Shown: piece by piece, positions 33,750-45,074 of the stretch | How positions within the stretch are numbered: the first letter of the stretch is position 1 | Layout: each line of letters starts with the position of its first letter | Source of the DNA: Odobenus rosmarus divergens | Lineage: Eukaryota > Chordata > Mammalia > Carnivora > Odobenidae | DNA length: 64,000 nt | NCBI RefSeq assembly: GCF_000321225.1 | Contig: NW_004450323.1 | Location: 2,442,623-2,506,622 of the forward strand | Direction: 5' to 3' | Translations under genes and position numbers: made by a program | The notes under the pieces: generated by a model | Told to the model about the DNA's origin: nothing | The model's input: only the letters and a program-made list of their open reading frames with translations | Database searches by the model: none

Positions 33750-34977
33750 CATCCTCCCTGCCCCCGAAAAGGGGTTCAAGGCTGCACGAGGATTTTTTGA
33801 GGGCAGATTCTTTGAACATAACGGTGGTTTATTGGTTTATCTTTTCCACATTTGCTTTCTTCTCTCAAAGTGATTCCAAGTCTTCCATGCAGTTCGCTCA
33901 GAATTCTAACACTAGCCTGTTAGTCTAATCATAACAGAGTTCTTCTTGGAAACAAACATAGCAACAGCAATTATATCTTACTTTTAATGTCTAACTGGCT
34001 GTAAACTCCCTTTTACTAAGTTATTTTCATCAAATGTGGGGAGCATTGTGCATTTAGCTTATCCCAATGTCCTTTTCTTGCAGCCCCCATCTTGCCTTTA
34101 TTAGGGAAGATGGTTTGATGTATGTTTGCCTTGTGGGTGCCCTGCAAGCTCCAGCCATTCCCAGCAAAGGACTGGGACGATCTTGTGAGGCTTCTATTCC
34201 TCATTATCCCTCTGTTCTCCCACCAGAGTCTCTGGCCTGGAATCTTCCTGTGAGTTCTGTTGGTATGCCCCTTCCCCGTTTGGTCTCCTCTCCTGGCTTC
34301 TGGACTAATCCTTCCCTAGTGTCTTAGCCCTACTTCATTGCCCTCCTCTGCTTCCAACCCTGCAGCTAGGTGGGCTCCGTTCCTCTCAAGTCTCTCTTCT
34401 TTTCTCAGAGTCCCACAGAGCAGCTGAGCCATCCACCCAAGCCAGGCTGTGTTAGGGTGTGAGCCTAGAGCAAACCCAAGTGCCTCTCCCTTGCTGTGTC
34501 TTCTGCCCTTACGAAGAAGAAGTAGTAGTTTTTGCAGGAGCCCAGCTGGGGACCAGAGCTGATATGGGGTGCTTTTTCCCTAAGCTTTCCCCTCACTAGG
34601 TCTTTCCAACTCAAGCTTGGATCCTTCTGCAGGACTCCAGCCTCAGTGTAGGTGTGTCTAGTGCCTGGCCATCCTGGGGATGGGGGGTATAGGGAGAGAG
34701 ACACTGTACCTGTTGCTATGGTAGCACCCAGCTGAGATCATGAACCCATTTCATTCCCAGGAGATTTCAAGGTGAATCAGTCTCTCCTTCTCACCCACTG
34801 CCTTTCTCCTCCCTCTCTCTCTCTCCCCACATTCTTCTGTAGTCTTTCCTCCTCCCCACTCAACCTCAGGCTTCTCCTTACTCAGACTTCTCTTCTTTTT
34901 GCTCCTGGATACATCAGCATAGCCACTGAGGCTACACATAGCAGACTTTTTTTTTTTTTTTTTAAATTTCCCTAGAC
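33750..34977. other. Unique intronic sequence ending in a pyrimidine-rich tract
   Basis: No interspersed repeat is recognised. 34770-34890 is strongly CT-rich, and 34948-34963 is a T run. Confidence 0.4.
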
Positions 34978-35154
34978 CAGTGTTTCTCAAACTTTAGCAG
35001 GCATCCCCTGAAGAACGTGTTAGAACACAGTTGCTGAATGTTAAGGTTCATCCCCAGAGTTCTGATCTGAAGGTCCTTGTTGGGACCCAAGAATGTGTAT
35101 TTCCAATAAGGCCTCCCAAAATGCTGATGCTGTGGAGCCCTTTGAGAACCACTG
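34978..35154. mobile_element. MER5A-like nonautonomous hAT (Charlie) DNA transposon
   Basis: Terminal inverted repeats CAGTGTTTCTCAAAC and the complementary end TTTGAGAACCACTG bound a 177-bp element. Flanking 8-bp sequences ccctagac (34970) and ttctagac (35155) agree at six of eight bases, as expected for an aged hAT target duplication. It has no coding capacity. Confidence 0.85.
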
Positions 35155-35231
35155 TTCTAGACTATGTTTGCCTATGTTGAACTAGTTATGGTTGGAATAT
35201 TCCATTGTGTTTTGATTCTAGATGATTTGAT

Positions 35232-35470
35232 TAGCTCATTCATCCATTCATACAACATGTTTATTGAGCACCTACCTACTCAGGGAACTGTGGCAGTTAC
35301 TCTCCATACAAAGAAACACAAAACCTTGTTCTCCAAGAGTTCACAGATTTGTACAGGGGACAGACAAGTAAATAATTATTTTATGGTGTGAAAAATATTG
35401 TAATAACCTGCAAATAATGAAAAAGGTTTAGAAGTAGGCACTAATCTCCTTGCACAGGGAAGTAAAATAT
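35232..35470 (-). repeat. L2 LINE, antisense
   Basis: 'tgtttattgagcacctacct', 'ttctccaagagttcacagat' and 'gacagacaagtaaataatta' are reversed L2 terminus landmarks. Confidence 0.85.
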
Positions 35471-35579
35471 TTAGATGAGATGAATACAAATTGATTCATT
35501 CATACAAAGTGATTCATTCTTTTTTTCTTTTGCTCTTTTCCAAGGGTTAAGGGGAGCTAAGATTAACCTATTTAAATAG

Positions 35580-35850
35580 CATCTAATGTCTGTGGAGTGT
35601 TTACTCTGTTTCAGTTACTGTACCAAGTACAGAATGTATTGATGAAAATGTCCGGGGTCAGACTGCTAGCTGTAGCCTGGTCACTTACTCTGTGCAACCT
35701 CGGACAGGTTGCTCAACTGCCCTGTGCTTCAGTTTCCTCACCAGAGAAAAAAGCTATCATACTAGTATCTGCTTCGAAAGATTCTTGAGAAGATTTAAGG
35801 TGCCAATGTGGGCAAAATGAACATAGTAAGTTCTCCAATAAAATGTTGCC
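35580..35850 (+). repeat. MIR SINE, sense, preceded by a short MIR-like antisense piece
   Basis: 35645-35850 contains 'cttactctgtgcaacctcgg', 'tgtgcttcagtttcctcacc' and 'acatagtaagttctccaata' in MIR order. 35580-35640 looks like the reversed MIR/L2 end. Confidence 0.75.
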
Positions 35851-36126
35851 TCTTATTATCCATATTTTTTAACCTCATGCTGAACATCAGACAATCTGCC
35901 TAGAGAAATTTGTACCCTCCAAACTAAATAAATCACCAGGATTTAACTAAGAGAATGATTTGTGGGTAGGTCTGAATGTGGGAATTGCAAGATCTCAGAG
36001 CAAGCCTGGGAAGCCCCTGGGGCACCAGCCAGGGTCAGCAGCCCTAGCTGAGCAGTCAGGGAATCTCTTCATCCAGATGCGTCATAAGAAAGGCCTTGAA
36101 GGATGGCCAGGATTTTGACCAAAGTG

Positions 36127-36201
36127 CCTCCCGTCCTCCCGTCCTCCCGTCCTCCCTTCCTCCCGTCCTCCCGTCCTCCTGTCCTCCCTTCCTCCCTTCC
36201 T
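36127..36201. repeat. 8-bp minisatellite (cctcccgt)n, about nine copies
   Basis: The unit cctcccgt repeats with variants cctccctt and cctcctgt. On the opposite strand the repeat is purine-rich and one frame gives a repeating GGREDGRT peptide; this is a by-product, not a protein. Confidence 0.96.
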
Positions 36202-36204
36202 GAG

Positions 36205-36980
36205 ATGATGAGGGGGAATTGTCAGGATTGAGGCTTAAAAGCATTCTCAGCAGAGAGAACATCTCTACCCCACAAAGTTTAAGAGGGAAGAGCTCTCAGG
36301 CCGGGATCTAGAGTTTCAAACTTAGCTTTGCCATTGAGAGGGCCAGGTTCACCTTCCCTGAGAGATGCTTTATCGATACCCCATCATCTTCAGGCCCAAA
36401 TGCCATGTGGCTGCTGCTGACCACATTAACTGGGTGTTTCCTACCAGTACCCTCCAAGAGGCAGTGTTTTCTATTGCTTCCCCTGAGGCGCAGTCCTCTC
36501 CCCTCTTAGGTACCCTCCCCAGCCCTGAGAGATGTGGTTCTCTGTACTTAGTCCAAGATCAGGGAGTGTTCCCCTAATCTTTGTGGCCCTCCAGGGAGGG
36601 ACTGTAGTCCACATTCATGCTGAGTGTCCAGTCTGAATTTTCTACCTCCCTCAGACCTAAGTTTACAGCTGAAACTGTAGCTGGATGGGGAAGGCAGAAT
36701 CTTAGCAGTTTTGTTTTAATCCTTTCCTGAGCTCATCAAAAATAAGAGTGGTACAGCCTTTCTTCTTCCAGAGAGGATTAGAGGATAAAGTCTTTCCTGG
36801 GAGATACACCTGGAAAGGGCTTAATAAGTGATAATCCCTGATAACCCCCCTCAAATTATCTACTAACTCTGCCCTCTTAGTAATGAAAAAGACCTCTAGG
36901 CATTTCATTAACTCTTTGAGAATTTTTTTTCTCCTCACCTTTTCTTGTCTCCCTTCTGCTTGCCTTAGATTTAATCAGAG
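36205..36980. other. Unique intronic sequence
   Basis: I recognise no repeat, coding or RNA feature. Confidence 0.4.
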
Positions 36981-36984
36981 CATT

Positions 36985-37525
36985 CAGTTTATTAACTTAT
37001 TCCTTTATTTATTCACTCAACAAACACTTGCTGAGCACCTGCTGAGAGCTAATTTGTGTTCTGGGACAGATACCTAGACAAATAAGACCTGTTCCTTGTT
37101 CTTAAGGGGTGTCAAGCCTTGCAGAGGAGAATGACATAAAAGCAAGCACTGATTACCACACAAAGTTAGGTGGTATGACAGCATTAAGGGCAGGGAGTGA
37201 TGAGTGTGAATGACTCTGGGAAGGTTTCCCTGACATGGGTAGCACTTAACCAGGGTATGTGCAGAGGCCTTCCAGGTAGGAAAAGTGGAGAGGGTTTTCT
37301 AAGCACTGGAGAGAACATGAGCAAAAGCATAGAGCTATGAAAGAACATGAAATATGAAGGAATTGCAAGAAGCAGGGTCTGGTCATGTGCCTTGGTCTAG
37401 GGAGGGGCAGCAGCTTTGAGGTGAGCTGGAGAGGTTAGGCTGGAATCAGTCTTGGGAGGGGATTTGGCAAGGGTGGCCATCGGAGGTTTTTAAGCAGAGG
37501 AGAGACAGTGAGATAAGTTGGTAGG
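36985..37525 (-). repeat. L2 LINE, antisense, about 540 bp
   Basis: 'tttattcactcaacaaacac', 'ttgctgagcacctgctgaga', 'agcaaaagcatagagctatg' and 'ggtttttaagcagaggagag' are in reversed L2 order. Confidence 0.88.
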
Positions 37526-37889
37526 AAAGAACACCTTTCCCCTGCTCTGAAGACTGAGTCCAACTGTGTGGCTGGGAGTCACTTGTCCCACTTTACGAGG
37601 TCACCCTGGCCACAAAGTAGCTGTCACCCTACTAGCCGGGGAACTAGCTGGAAGATGAGGTCTTCCAACCTTATCAAATGTCCATGGCCCCAGAGAAACC
37701 CAAGTTAAGGTGAACACATCAAAGGTGTTGAAACAATGTAACATTTGGATGGGATTAAGATATGCAGTTGGTTAGAAACGATTTCCTCTGCCCGCATTGC
37801 TGTTGTAAATACCTGCCTTCATAACTCTGTTCTCAGGTATGTTCCAGGTTACAACAACATTGTTATTTTTATCCCCCACCCTCAATGCA

Positions 37890-38130
37890 AGAAGCAACAC
37901 AATGTAATATTTTAAGAAGAGGCCAAACTAGGGTTTGGATGTTGGTTCTACAATATACTGACTGTGGGAGCTTCGACAAGTCCCCTTAGCCTTTCTAAGT
38001 TTGGATTTTGTTGCTGTTGTACTTACATGAACTTAAAATTGCACCTGTCTTGCACATGGTTGTGAAGATTAGAGTTAACGTATTTTATGTACCTGGCTCA
38101 GTATCCAGCATAGAGTAGGAAGTGGAATAA
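37890..38130 (+). repeat. MIR SINE, sense
   Basis: 'ggtttggatgttggttctac', 'gcttcgacaagtccccttag' and 'catggttgtgaagattagag' match MIR order, with a degraded terminus. Confidence 0.75.
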
Positions 38131-38134
38131 CAAG

Positions 38135-39045
38135 TGGAAGCTATGATTCTTTTTCCTCCTCAGTTACACTGGAGTCTTAGGATGTAAGTCACAGGAAAAT
38201 ATTTAGGTAAAGATGTTTTAATCAGGTCCTCTTCATATTTCCAGAAACAGGTCTCACTGGGTCCATGTTGGAGCTGCAATTCAATAGCTTATATACATTT
38301 TTACATTAGTCACCTATCATCATTAACATAGTACATTCATAGTATAAAGAAAGTTCTGCAAAGAATGGTAAAAGCAAAAAGCGATTCTTTTCAGTGACTC
38401 CTAGATTGGGGAAGCAATGAACATTATTGTTTTATTGTCTGTGTTCTGTTTCAACCTTGTTATACCCCCAAACCAATGGGAATGCTCAATTGCAATGAAC
38501 TTTGGGCATCTTAGGGGAAAGGGGAAGAACAAGAAGAATTTCTAGCAGCAGAATGAACCAGACAGTAGAAAATCAAGAGATGAGAAAAGAGAAAGGTTTG
38601 GGGGAGTGGTAGACTTGGAACCCGAAAATGAGAGTCCCTGAGAGAGAGGAGAAACAAAGTGAAGAATATGGTCTGAGTGGGAAGGGCTCTCACATCTGTT
38701 GTCTGATGTAGGCACCTACACAAGTGAGGAATTCCCTCCTCAATGTCCCTAACAGATGGTAATCTTGCACAGTTATTCCCTTTTTTTTTTTCACATCATG
38801 GCACACATAGAAAATAATATTTGTATAACACTGGGGTAAATGGATGAAGCTGCTTACAAGTGGAGGTGACCAACCTGGGGCCTCTGACAAGTGAGTAGAA
38901 TAATACCTTGAGTATACCTGTAACCCAGTGTGCTTTGAGAAACTCTAATCCAGCAGGACCAGAGTGGAGAGCCTCACGCATGCACTCTCAGGACAGGACC
39001 TCAGGTGATAAATAGGCACATGGGACTGGGTATTTCATTATCACC
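38135..39045. other. Mostly unique intronic sequence
   Basis: 38780-38955 has hAT-like words ('cagtgtgctttgagaaactc') but no convincing inverted terminus on the other side, so I leave it unassigned. Confidence 0.35.
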
Positions 39046-39049
39046 ACCA

Positions 39050-39150
39050 GTGTAAATTTATTGAGCGTGTTTTCCAGAGATATGTCTTGGATTCTGAAGA
39101 TGCAAAGACTTGCAAGGCGTGGTTTCTTGCTTTCATGCTGTTGTTACTAG
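39050..39150 (-). repeat. L2 3'-end fragment, antisense
   Basis: 'gtaaatttattgagcgtgtt' and 'ggattctgaagatgcaaaga' resemble the reversed L2 terminus. Confidence 0.55.
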
Positions 39151-40030
39151 GGAGTAAGAGTGCTTCCTGCGGCCACAGAATAAATGGAACTGGCCCGAGG
39201 CTGCTTCAGGGAACCAACTGGGCTTACCAGCTTGCCTAGTGTGTGATGCACAATCATTAATTAACATAGGGATGTTCAGTGATAAATTAATTCATCTGCT
39301 CAGAAACCATTGTGGAGGGAAGACTGAAAGCCAAGAAAAATGATTATTTGAAGCTTTTTTCTCAAGTGTCTCCTCTTATGTGCTATGCTAAATATTTGTT
39401 AGCGAGGTATACTTGCTGTATGTCAACAGAGATGCCAATTTACAGGGGATGTGGTATTTATTACCAGAGAAGGAAACTCCTAGAGGCCTGTGAAGCAGAA
39501 GGCTAGTGGTGGTAAAGTCTCCCATTAGCCAGTGACATTATTGAGAATCTCTTGTTTGAAGAATAATCATCTAGGCGTTAGCAGAGTGAACAGAGAAATT
39601 AAAGATGCAGTTCTGTTTTTGAGAAACATTTTAACCCTAATGGGAAAGTAGGACCAATATGTGAAAGAGACAGAATATATATAAAAAAAGGTCTATAAAT
39701 AAGTACAAATAAAAACTCGTGCAGCACTTAATGTTCTCTTTTCTATAGTAGGTAGTTCTACTCATGACTTAGCCTTCGTTAAGATACCAAGAATCTTGAG
39801 GACTGTTTTCCGTTCTTACTCATCTTGTGCGGAGTACACGCTCAAAGGTGTTGAATGAACATGCTACTCTGGGTTGCCTAAGTGCTGGGGGATTTCTGGA
39901 GGGAAGTAGAGTGATGTGCTTAGGGGAAGCCTTATAGAGGTGGAGCAGTGTTTTCAAGTATGAGAAACTCATGGTTTGGCAGAGGGAGGGGACAGGAGAG
40001 GGAAGAAAGAAGAGCGCGTAGGCAGTGAGC
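39150..40030. other. Unique intronic sequence with a candidate conserved block
   Basis: 39160-39310 (with 'cattaattaacatagggatg' and 'gataaattaattcatctgct', homeodomain-like TAATTA words) is repeat-free. A short L2-like terminus lies at 39828-39860. Confidence 0.4.
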
Positions 40031-40034
40031 AAAT

Positions 40035-40290
40035 CCAAATAAACACTGAGGCCACCACTCAAGGTCCTCCATGACCTGCCTTCCTAACTACTGCCAAGAA
40101 CAGCTCTTTGTGGTCTCCTCATTTTTGCCCATTTCTTTCTCCTTGGACTCTCTTCCTCCATTGATTGGCCAGTCTAAATCCTCCTCCTACTTTGAGTCCA
40201 GGTGAAGGTACAGCCGCAGGAAGCCTTCCATGATACTTCTGATCTCAGTCCCTTCTTCATTAAATCCAGTAAGAGTATTCACAGGTCTGA
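40035..40290 (+). repeat. L2 LINE, sense
   Basis: 'aaggtcctccatgacctgcc', 'gccgcaggaagccttccatg' and 'ctcagtcccttcttcattaa' match sense L2. Confidence 0.8.
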
Positions 40291-40439
40291 GCTCCATGCT
40301 CTTAAGGTTCAGAGGGAGTGAGAGACAGCATCAAAAGAGTCTTCAACCTGGGGATGTAGCTTCCAAATGAGATTGTGAGGCTAGACTAATTACAAACAAA
40401 ATAACTAGAGGGAACTGGGCCATGGACACATAGTTTTAG

Positions 40440-40620
40440 TACGAAACTGAGCAGTACAGAAGTGCTGTGCAGAGTGAGCTGGGGGTCCTAAGTCCTGCAT
40501 CCCAGTTCTACTTCTGTAGCCAATTAGTGGAGTATCTTTCAGCAGTCACCTGGCTTTTGATCCTCAGTTCTTCACCTGTGAAATGAGGGGTTTGTGCAAG
40601 ATGCTATGATTCCTTCTATC
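40440..40620 (+). repeat. MIR SINE, sense
   Basis: 'cagttctacttctgtagcca', 'ttgatcctcagttcttcacc' and 'tgtgaaatgaggggtttgtg' follow MIR order. Confidence 0.7.
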
Positions 40621-40935
40621 TAATCTGCAAGATGATAAAGGCTTGAGGACTTACACTGAATGGAAAGTAGTGATTGGTTAGCTGGAAGGGACAGGGGACC
40701 AATGGAAAAGTAATAAATGATAACTAGAAGGATTGATCCCTGAGGACCATAGGATAGAGAGAACCAGCTAGGGACTGGTGGAAGACCTGTTTTCCTGGTA
40801 TTATCAGCACAGTCTTTCTGGAATACAATGGACCCTCCACAAAGCTCCCCCAGTGTACAGGGTCTATCAAGCCTCATGTACCCTTTGTCCCTGAGCCTTA
40901 AAGGAACAGTCTTCTAAGACTCTCTCTCTCTTTTT

Positions 40936-41118
40936 TTAATATTTTATTTATTAGAGACAGAGACAGAGAGTACGAGTGGAGAGAGAGTCAGAGGGAGAGG
41001 GAGAAGCAGGCTCCCCGCTGAGTAAGGAGCCCAATGTGGGGCTCTATCCCAGGACCCTGGGATTGTGACCTGAACTAAAGGCAGTTACTTAACCGACTGA
41101 GCCACCCAGGCGCCCTGG
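40936..41118 (-). mobile_element. Can-SINE, antisense
   Basis: The tail 'taatattttatttattagag' is followed by the body 'gctccccgctgagtaaggag' and the head ending 'actgagccacccaggcgccc'. Flanking gactctctctctc (40918) and gactctctcctct (41119) are the likely imperfect target duplication within a CT-rich target. Confidence 0.94.
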
Positions 41119-41134
41119 GACTCTCTCCTCTTTT

Positions 41135-41480
41135 GTTCTCTGATTCCTGAATTTCTTGAAAAAGTACATCAAGTCTCTTATCAGCAAGCCCTGTAGAACG
41201 GGTGAAGGGGTGATGGGTTTTAGCTAATCATCATAGGATGCATCCTCTTTAATTTCCTCTTTCAGTCACCTACTTTGGCCAGCCTGCACACACGATGCTG
41301 TCAGAACAACACACTCACCTTTTCCCAGAGCAAAGCAACATCCCAGCCTGGATGGCTTAGTAGAGGGTCAACTGCCTCTGTCTTGGCTTTTCAGAGGCTC
41401 TGAAAATGTCTGCTGCCTAGCTCCTTGGGTTTCAGGGCAGGAGGACCTCTCTGTCTCTCCCTCTCCCTCTCTCTTTTTTT
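41135..41480. other. Unique intronic sequence
   Basis: No feature is recognised beyond a CT-rich run at 41450-41475. Confidence 0.4.
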
Positions 41481-41499
41481 CCCTGATAGTATTTGTTTT

Positions 41500-41815
41500 C
41501 TCTCATTATTAAAAACAAACAAAAATCACTGCAGGAGAAGTTTCAAAGTACAGAAAAGTATAAAAAGATTATTTAAAAATGTCTAATTTCTACTGCTCCA
41601 ATTACCATCACTGTTAACATTTTTCACTATTTTGACAAAAATAGGATTTTCTGTTAAAATGTGTTCATGACCCTGAACTATTTAAATAAACTGCTCAATT
41701 TTATTTGGGGAAAACTTAAAACCTTTTATTTTAGAAATTTTCAAATGTATGCAGAACTAGAGAGGAGAGAATATTGAGCCCCCATGTAATCCAGCCCCAG
41801 CTTTGGCAGATGCAA
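41500..41815. repeat. Unclassified ancient repeat-like sequence
   Basis: 'aaagtacagaaaagtataaa', 'tcactgttaacatttttcac' and 'attgagcccccatgtaatcc' are phrases common in old L1-associated repeats, but order and strand cannot be settled by eye. Confidence 0.35.
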
Positions 41816-41819
41816 GAAG

Positions 41820-43210
41820 ACCTTCTTTAAATGAACTGTTCTCTCCACGGTGGGTACCTGGGCCAGAGCTCAGAGAGGGCGGGGACAGGATAAACATCAC
41901 ATAACAGGGATGTTGGAATTATTAGCATTTAATCAGAGAGATTGTAAGGATTGCAGGGCCCTGAGCCCTGTGGGTTGTAAGGCATGGCTTATATGGACAC
42001 ACAGTCATGTCTGCCTTCCCGGTCCGATGTGGCACCACTTACCCTCTCTCCGTTTGATGGTATTTATGTGAGTCCTCTTCTGAGGTACGCGGATGGATGT
42101 TTACTGACCCATCAGTGCCTGTCTGCCCAGTGCTAGTGGGGATCAGCACCCACGGCCAGCATGGGGCAGTACTTGGCCTGTGTTGCTGAGCAGAGCTCCC
42201 GACATGCAGCTCCTGACCCTGGTCTCATCGGCATCCTTCTGCTGCCTTGGGACTAGGCTGGGGGTGCTGTTCCTTCCTGGCTTGCTTTGCTGAACTGGTT
42301 CTGCTGTTTTCCCACTGGCGAGAGAAGGGGAGGAATAGGTGGTGAAATGTCCAATAGGCAGTTACTCCTTGAGGTGCTTTTGCATCTGGACTCAGATGCA
42401 CTGCTGCATCCTCGGTGGCCGTCCCTGAGAAAGTGGCTGCTGGCCGTGCAGTCCGGGGGCTTGGAACAACCAGAATGTGTGCCGAGTCTTGACTGTTTAT
42501 CACAGGCCCTTCTCTACGCCAGATGCTGCCCTTGGAGCTTGTCTGTGTGGGGAGACTGGCAGTGTTGGCTAAATATGCTCAGGGAGCGGAGACATAATAA
42601 AATGCTCTACCTTTAGGACTGACAGGCTCAGCCTCCTTGCCGGGTGGTGGGGAGGGGTGCAGGTGGTTGTGTTTTACTGGGAGCTCTCTGGCCTCACTCT
42701 TTCCACCTGCTCCGCCATCCTTCTTTCTTGCCTGGGTGGGGTGGGGAAGACCCCTCTTCCTTTCTGGCTGCCAGATCCCAGTGTCAGCTTTCCTATTTAT
42801 TTTTGTTCTCCCCCGGAAGGTGGTAATGGCATGGATAGGATTGCTTTTAAAAGACCTGGAGGTAAATGAGATCTGGAGAGTCTAGAGTTCTGAAGCAGGT
42901 GACCATTTATGGTTCTACGTGACTCCACTCCTCAGCTTCCTCTTCTACCAAAGGAAGGGTTGGATCGCACGTTCTCAAATTCTTCCAAGACCAGGGATGG
43001 AATTCCTGGTATGCAGGGAACCAGGTTGGATAATCCATATGCTTTTACTTGCCCAGGGGTGGTAGAGGAGGCTGTACCTTGTGTCCTTTTCCTAAAATGT
43101 GAGCATGGTCAGAGGGGTGTACATGGCTCTGCCCTTAGAAATAGCCAACTCTGTGACTCGGGGCTGGGATGTTGCCACTTTGTAAGGCTGGTCAAAACGC
43201 TGATGAGAAA
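41820..43210. other. Unique intronic sequence with a candidate conserved block
   Basis: 42470-42620 is repeat-free, with CpG-containing words and a compact AT-rich end ('agacataataaaatgctcta'), and looks like conserved noncoding DNA. Three overlapping short frames near 42640-42885 are chance. Confidence 0.4.
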
Positions 43211-43214
43211 GGGA

Positions 43215-43545
43215 TATAATGCCTTAAGTCAGATTCCCTGTAAACAGACGTTGGGACAGATTCCTGTGGCAGTGATTTATTATTGAGGGACTGCTTTCCG
43301 GAGAAAACTGTAAGGATATAAGGGAAGCAGGATAGGTTAGGGGGAAAAATATTAAGAGATGTGGTTTCAACAGTTTTAACCTCAGCCTGATCCCACAGGC
43401 AGCTCCAGAATGTGAATTGCAACCCAGCGGTGGTCCCACCCAGAGGAAAAGGGGCCGGACCATGGATAACCTTCTATTGGTTAATTATTGCCCATAGGTC
43501 ACCCCCATTCCAAGGGCAGGCATAAAACTCCCAGGTGAGGCAGGT
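43215..43545 (-). mobile_element. Probable ancient ERVL-type LTR fragment, antisense
   Basis: On the - strand an AATAAA signal near 43280 is preceded by 'cccttatatccttacagttt' and followed by 'tctgtttacagggaatctga', the typical end of old ERVL-type LTRs (LTR16/LTR33-like). The family is uncertain and no internal viral sequence is visible. Confidence 0.45.
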
Positions 43546-43549
43546 CTCT

Positions 43550-44335
43550 CGGCCAGGGCCAGACTTCTGAGAAGGCCCCAGGTGTGAGCCCTTAGCAGCC
43601 AACATAACATGGGCGCACCTGCAGCTAGAGGCTACGTGACAGGGGCAACACAGAATTTGCCCCATCCAGGCAGGTGAGAGCCAGATAGGGAGCAGGGGAG
43701 GAGGCCAGGTGGGAGAGGGTTATTCTGAATGTAAATCCTGAGCACATCTCGGTCCTGAGCAAAGAGGGAGTGTGGATGGCTCAGCATTTGCAGGGAAATG
43801 CTCAAATGTGACTTTCCAATTGGGCCGACATAACTGCTGATGATAAAAGTCAGGATAATGGTAGATTTGAGGAGAGGGAGATGGTGCCTAGGATAGGGCA
43901 GGAGGGAAGCACCGGGGCTATCTGGGTGCTGGTCGCACAATTACGTACACTTGGCAGAAAACCCATCAAGGGGTGCCCTCACAATTCATGGATGTTTCAG
44001 GATAATGCCCACATAGAAGTGCGGGGGCTGCTCTCACAGGGTGGTGGGCGTTCATTCCGAGAGGGCCTCCCCACCCTCATTTCTCCTCTCCTGTGTCACC
44101 CACTTCACGGCACTCCTTCATCTTCACTTTTCTCTCCTTTTTGTTTCCCCTTCATAATGTACCTTTTCCCTGCTTTTCTGGCCTCTGCTGTCTCAGCCAA
44201 GGTAGTGTCTTAGACAGTCATGTGACTCTGTTCTCCAAAAGCTTCAGCGCATCCTTTCCTGACCCCCTGGACCAGATCAGATGCCCCTTTGCATCCCTGC
44301 CCAGTGTGGCCCCTTCACAGCGCACAGGTCAAAGG
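43550..44335. other. Unique intronic sequence, possibly continuing the old LTR
   Basis: No firm assignment. 44090-44220 has L2-like CT-rich wording but lacks clear landmarks. Confidence 0.3.
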
Positions 44336-44389
44336 CACATGTATGTGTGCTGATCTATTTAACGCGGGTCCCCTGATATGCTGGGATTC

Positions 44390-44485
44390 ACAAGGTCCAG
44401 GGCCTGTGGCTGTTTTGCTCATTGTTTATCCCCAACACCTAGGAGACTGTCACAAAGTATGTGCTCCACAAATGTGCAGAACAAA
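44390..44485 (+). repeat. L2 3' end, sense
   Basis: 'ctcattgtttatccccaaca' with 'acaaagtatgtgctccacaa' and 'atgtgcagaac' match the L2 terminus. Confidence 0.7.
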
Positions 44486-44849
44486 ATATGGCCTTTCACC
44501 TCTGCAACATGAGCTCCAAGTGCCTTGGGGTGGAAGAGGAGCTCTCGGCCCCGGAGCTGGGATGAAGCAGAGGCAAAGGGAGACCGTCAGCCGGGGGATG
44601 TCTGGTGTGCTGCCCTTAGGGAAGGTGGTACTTGGTGGAGTCGGTCTTTGGCTTCTGTCCCTTTCCTTCCCCATGCTTGCCCTCCCTGAACTTCTTTTTC
44701 CTGGGGTGGTCAGCGGCGGCCTTGGACAGATGCTTTTGCTGAGATGAATGGCCTGGTCTTCTTGGCAGCCTCAGGTGGTGTTTCCAACCATATCCTGACC
44801 TGAGATCAGTTGGTGATTTCAAAGAACTCTGGGGACAGAGCCTCTCAGC

Positions 44850-45072
44850 CTGTGGTTCTCAACTGGAAACTGTTTTTACCCCTCAGGACATTTGGCAATT
44901 CCAGAAACACCTTTGGTTGTTACAGCTGGGGGAGTGCCACTGGCATCTAGTGGGTAGAACCTAGGGATCCTGCAAATGTACCCCACAGGATAGCATTATC
45001 CAGAGTTAGCCCACAATGAAGAATTATCCAGCCCAAGATGCTAGCAGTGTCCTGGCTGAGAAACCCCGCAGT
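44850..45072 (+). mobile_element. MER20-like nonautonomous hAT (Charlie) DNA transposon
   Basis: 'tgtggttctcaactggaaac', 'aggacatttggcaattccag', 'ccactggcatctagtgggta', 'gaagaattatccagcccaag' and the end 'ggctgagaaaccccg' follow the consensus I associate with MER20. The element is near full length (about 220 bp) and diverged. The exact family name is from memory. Confidence 0.8.
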
Positions 45073-45074
45073 AG

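Noticed and set aside
36056..36262. Antisense frame with a repeating GGREDGRT peptide
   Set aside because: Produced by the 8-bp minisatellite, whose period cycles through the frames; not a protein repeat.
38780..38955. Possible hAT DNA transposon
   Set aside because: One end resembles a hAT terminus but I could not find the matching inverted end or target duplication.
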